From: Ichthyocystis sparus
Lineage (GTDB): Bacteria > Pseudomonadota > Gammaproteobacteria > Burkholderiales > 2013Ark19i
Assembly: GCF_900078755.1 (NCBI RefSeq)
Contig: NZ_FKIH01000057.1
DNA: 17,617 bases
Reading direction: 5' to 3' (one strand)
Positions 16,742 to 17,617 of this stretch are shown here, in pieces; position 1 is the first letter of the stretch; each line of letters opens with the position of its first letter. The translations under genes were made by a program, and so were the position numbers. The notes under the pieces were generated by a model. It saw only the letters and a program-made list of their open reading frames with translations, was not told the origin of the DNA and ran no database searches.

Positions 16742-16788
16742 AAAATCAACAACTAAACATTAATTAATTCACAATTAATCCCATATTT
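16742..16788 (-). promoter_or_regulatory. AATTCACA upstream element, copy 4
   Basis: AATTCACA at 16766-16773, followed after eight bases by CATATTTTG, and preceded by AAAATCAACAACTAAACAT. It lies about 140 bases upstream of the intact type 3 gene. Confidence 0.45.
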
Positions 16789-16876
16789 TGGCTTAGAAAA
16801 TTTTTAAACACACATACACATTATACATATGCATATGTAGACATACGAACCAAGATATGTTTTGTTAATTAACTAA

Positions 16877-16902
16877 CCTCAAGCCCAAACCTCAAGCCCA
16901 AA
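16877..16902. repeat. 13-bp direct repeat
   Basis: CCTCAAGCCCAAA occurs twice in a row (16877-16889 and 16890-16902). It stands out by G+C in an AT-rich spacer. No role is evident. Confidence 0.8.
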
Positions 16903-17550
16903 ATTTAGATATAACAAAATAATAAAATTTTTTATTTATGTAAGTATAATTAGCATACGGTATTGTATTAATAGATGTAGATGAGATTATATCTACACTT
17001 AATTTGCGTACGGTATTTTGTTTGTGACACATTGATGTGTGTGTGCATGGGACATGAGATAAAGTACTACCTGATGATGATAATGCGGGTGTGATGTATG
17101 ATGGTGTATCAATTTTTTTTAAAATTTTAAGAGTTTATTTTTTGTGTAATTTATATAACGATTCTTTGATAATTGAATTAAAATGGATACGTCGGCATTT
17201 ATTGTAATATTGGTATTACAGTAATAGTTTCAGATTCATTGTTATTGGTTTTTGATCATCAGTTGAAGTGGATTATGCTAAGGATATTTCTGTAAGGAGC
17301 GCGAGTGCTGAAAAATAAAATATGATGAGTACGATTATCCGAACGGGCCTCTCATTATAGATGATGATCGCACTAGTTGTGCTAAGCATACGGAATTTCT
17401 TATTGAACTAACAACTATTAGTTGAGAAAGATCTAACACATTCGATGTTCAATGTATTGCATGAACCATAACAATATACGTTACTTTTACATTACTGTAA
17501 CAATGCGAGCAGCAAGACATGTAATATAAACCAATGTAACATGTACGTTA

Positions 17551-17578
17551 TACAATTCACAGCTTCGCATTTTATGAG
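17551..17578 (-). promoter_or_regulatory. AATTCACA upstream element, copy 5
   Basis: AATTCACA at 17554-17561, then GCTTCG and CATTTTATG. No gene lies within 900 bases on its minus-strand downstream side, so it may be the upstream region of a gene that has been lost. Confidence 0.35.
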
Positions 17579-17617
17579 AAAATAATTAAGCGGTAAGTGC
17601 AATTGCAAGGTAATGTG

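Larger units (their letters stand above)
16789..17617. other. Spacer at right edge
   Basis: AT-rich, with the palindrome ACATATGCATATGT near 16825-16838 and the 13-base repeat at 16877. Short coding-like pieces occur on the plus strand (MDTSAFIVILVLQ at 17183 and VEVDYAKDISVRSASAEK near 17263), but they are in different frames and too short to support a gene. Confidence 0.35.

Noticed and set aside
17183..17320. Short coding-like pieces on the plus strand
   Set aside because: They are in different frames, 13 and about 20 residues long, and have no similarity to the families here.

Overview
The window looks like a bacterial chromosome segment with low G+C and very low coding density: intact coding sequence covers only about 31% of it. 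All supported genes lie on the minus strand. Spacers are AT-rich and 0.5-2 kb long, several starts have Shine-Dalgarno-like purine runs, and no introns, tRNAs, rRNAs, CRISPR arrays or transposases were seen. Acidic tandem-repeat proteins, wide spacers and genes decaying in place suggest an obligate intracellular alphaproteobacterium of the Anaplasmataceae (Ehrlichia-like). This is an inference from style; no housekeeping gene fixes the taxon, and I do not recognise any protein as a named family.

Layout from left to right. A gene cut by the left edge (1-801) and its paralog (1269-2690) encode two-hydrophobic-segment proteins with long, very acidic, repeat-bearing C-terminal regions. Three related proteins of 229-236 residues follow (3863-4573, 5446-6135, 6956-7660) with a different, strongly conserved tail: NGxxVVGxRDPDD, then GEIMELxE, then IPxExIPMVxMGG, an acidic run and a final D-A/E-V. 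A decayed copy (8760-9375), a spacer with a promoter-end remnant (10275-10490) and a G+C-rich acidic gene with 18-residue repeats (11419-11886) come next. The right part holds two more decayed copies (13466-14137 and 14791-15415) and a fifth intact tail-family gene (15926-16624, counting from the two repeat-bearing genes the seventh CDS).

The main structural result is a duplicated block. The order type 1, type 2, type 3 occurs at about 4.8-9.6 kb and again at about 12.9-16.8 kb, spacers included. In the first block types 1 and 2 are intact and type 3 is broken; in the second block types 1 and 2 are broken and type 3 is intact, so one working copy of each survives. Type 1 has additionally been tandemly duplicated (3.4-4.8 kb).

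The genes share one architecture: a hydrophilic N-terminus of about 45-70 residues, a Ser-rich signal-peptide-like hydrophobic segment ending near A-E or A-Q, a Ser/Thr-rich stretch, a second hydrophobic segment followed by basic residues, and a variable tail. The module suggests a lineage-specific expanding family of membrane proteins that display acidic tails, possibly towards a host. Each gene has its own long upstream region, so they are probably transcribed separately.
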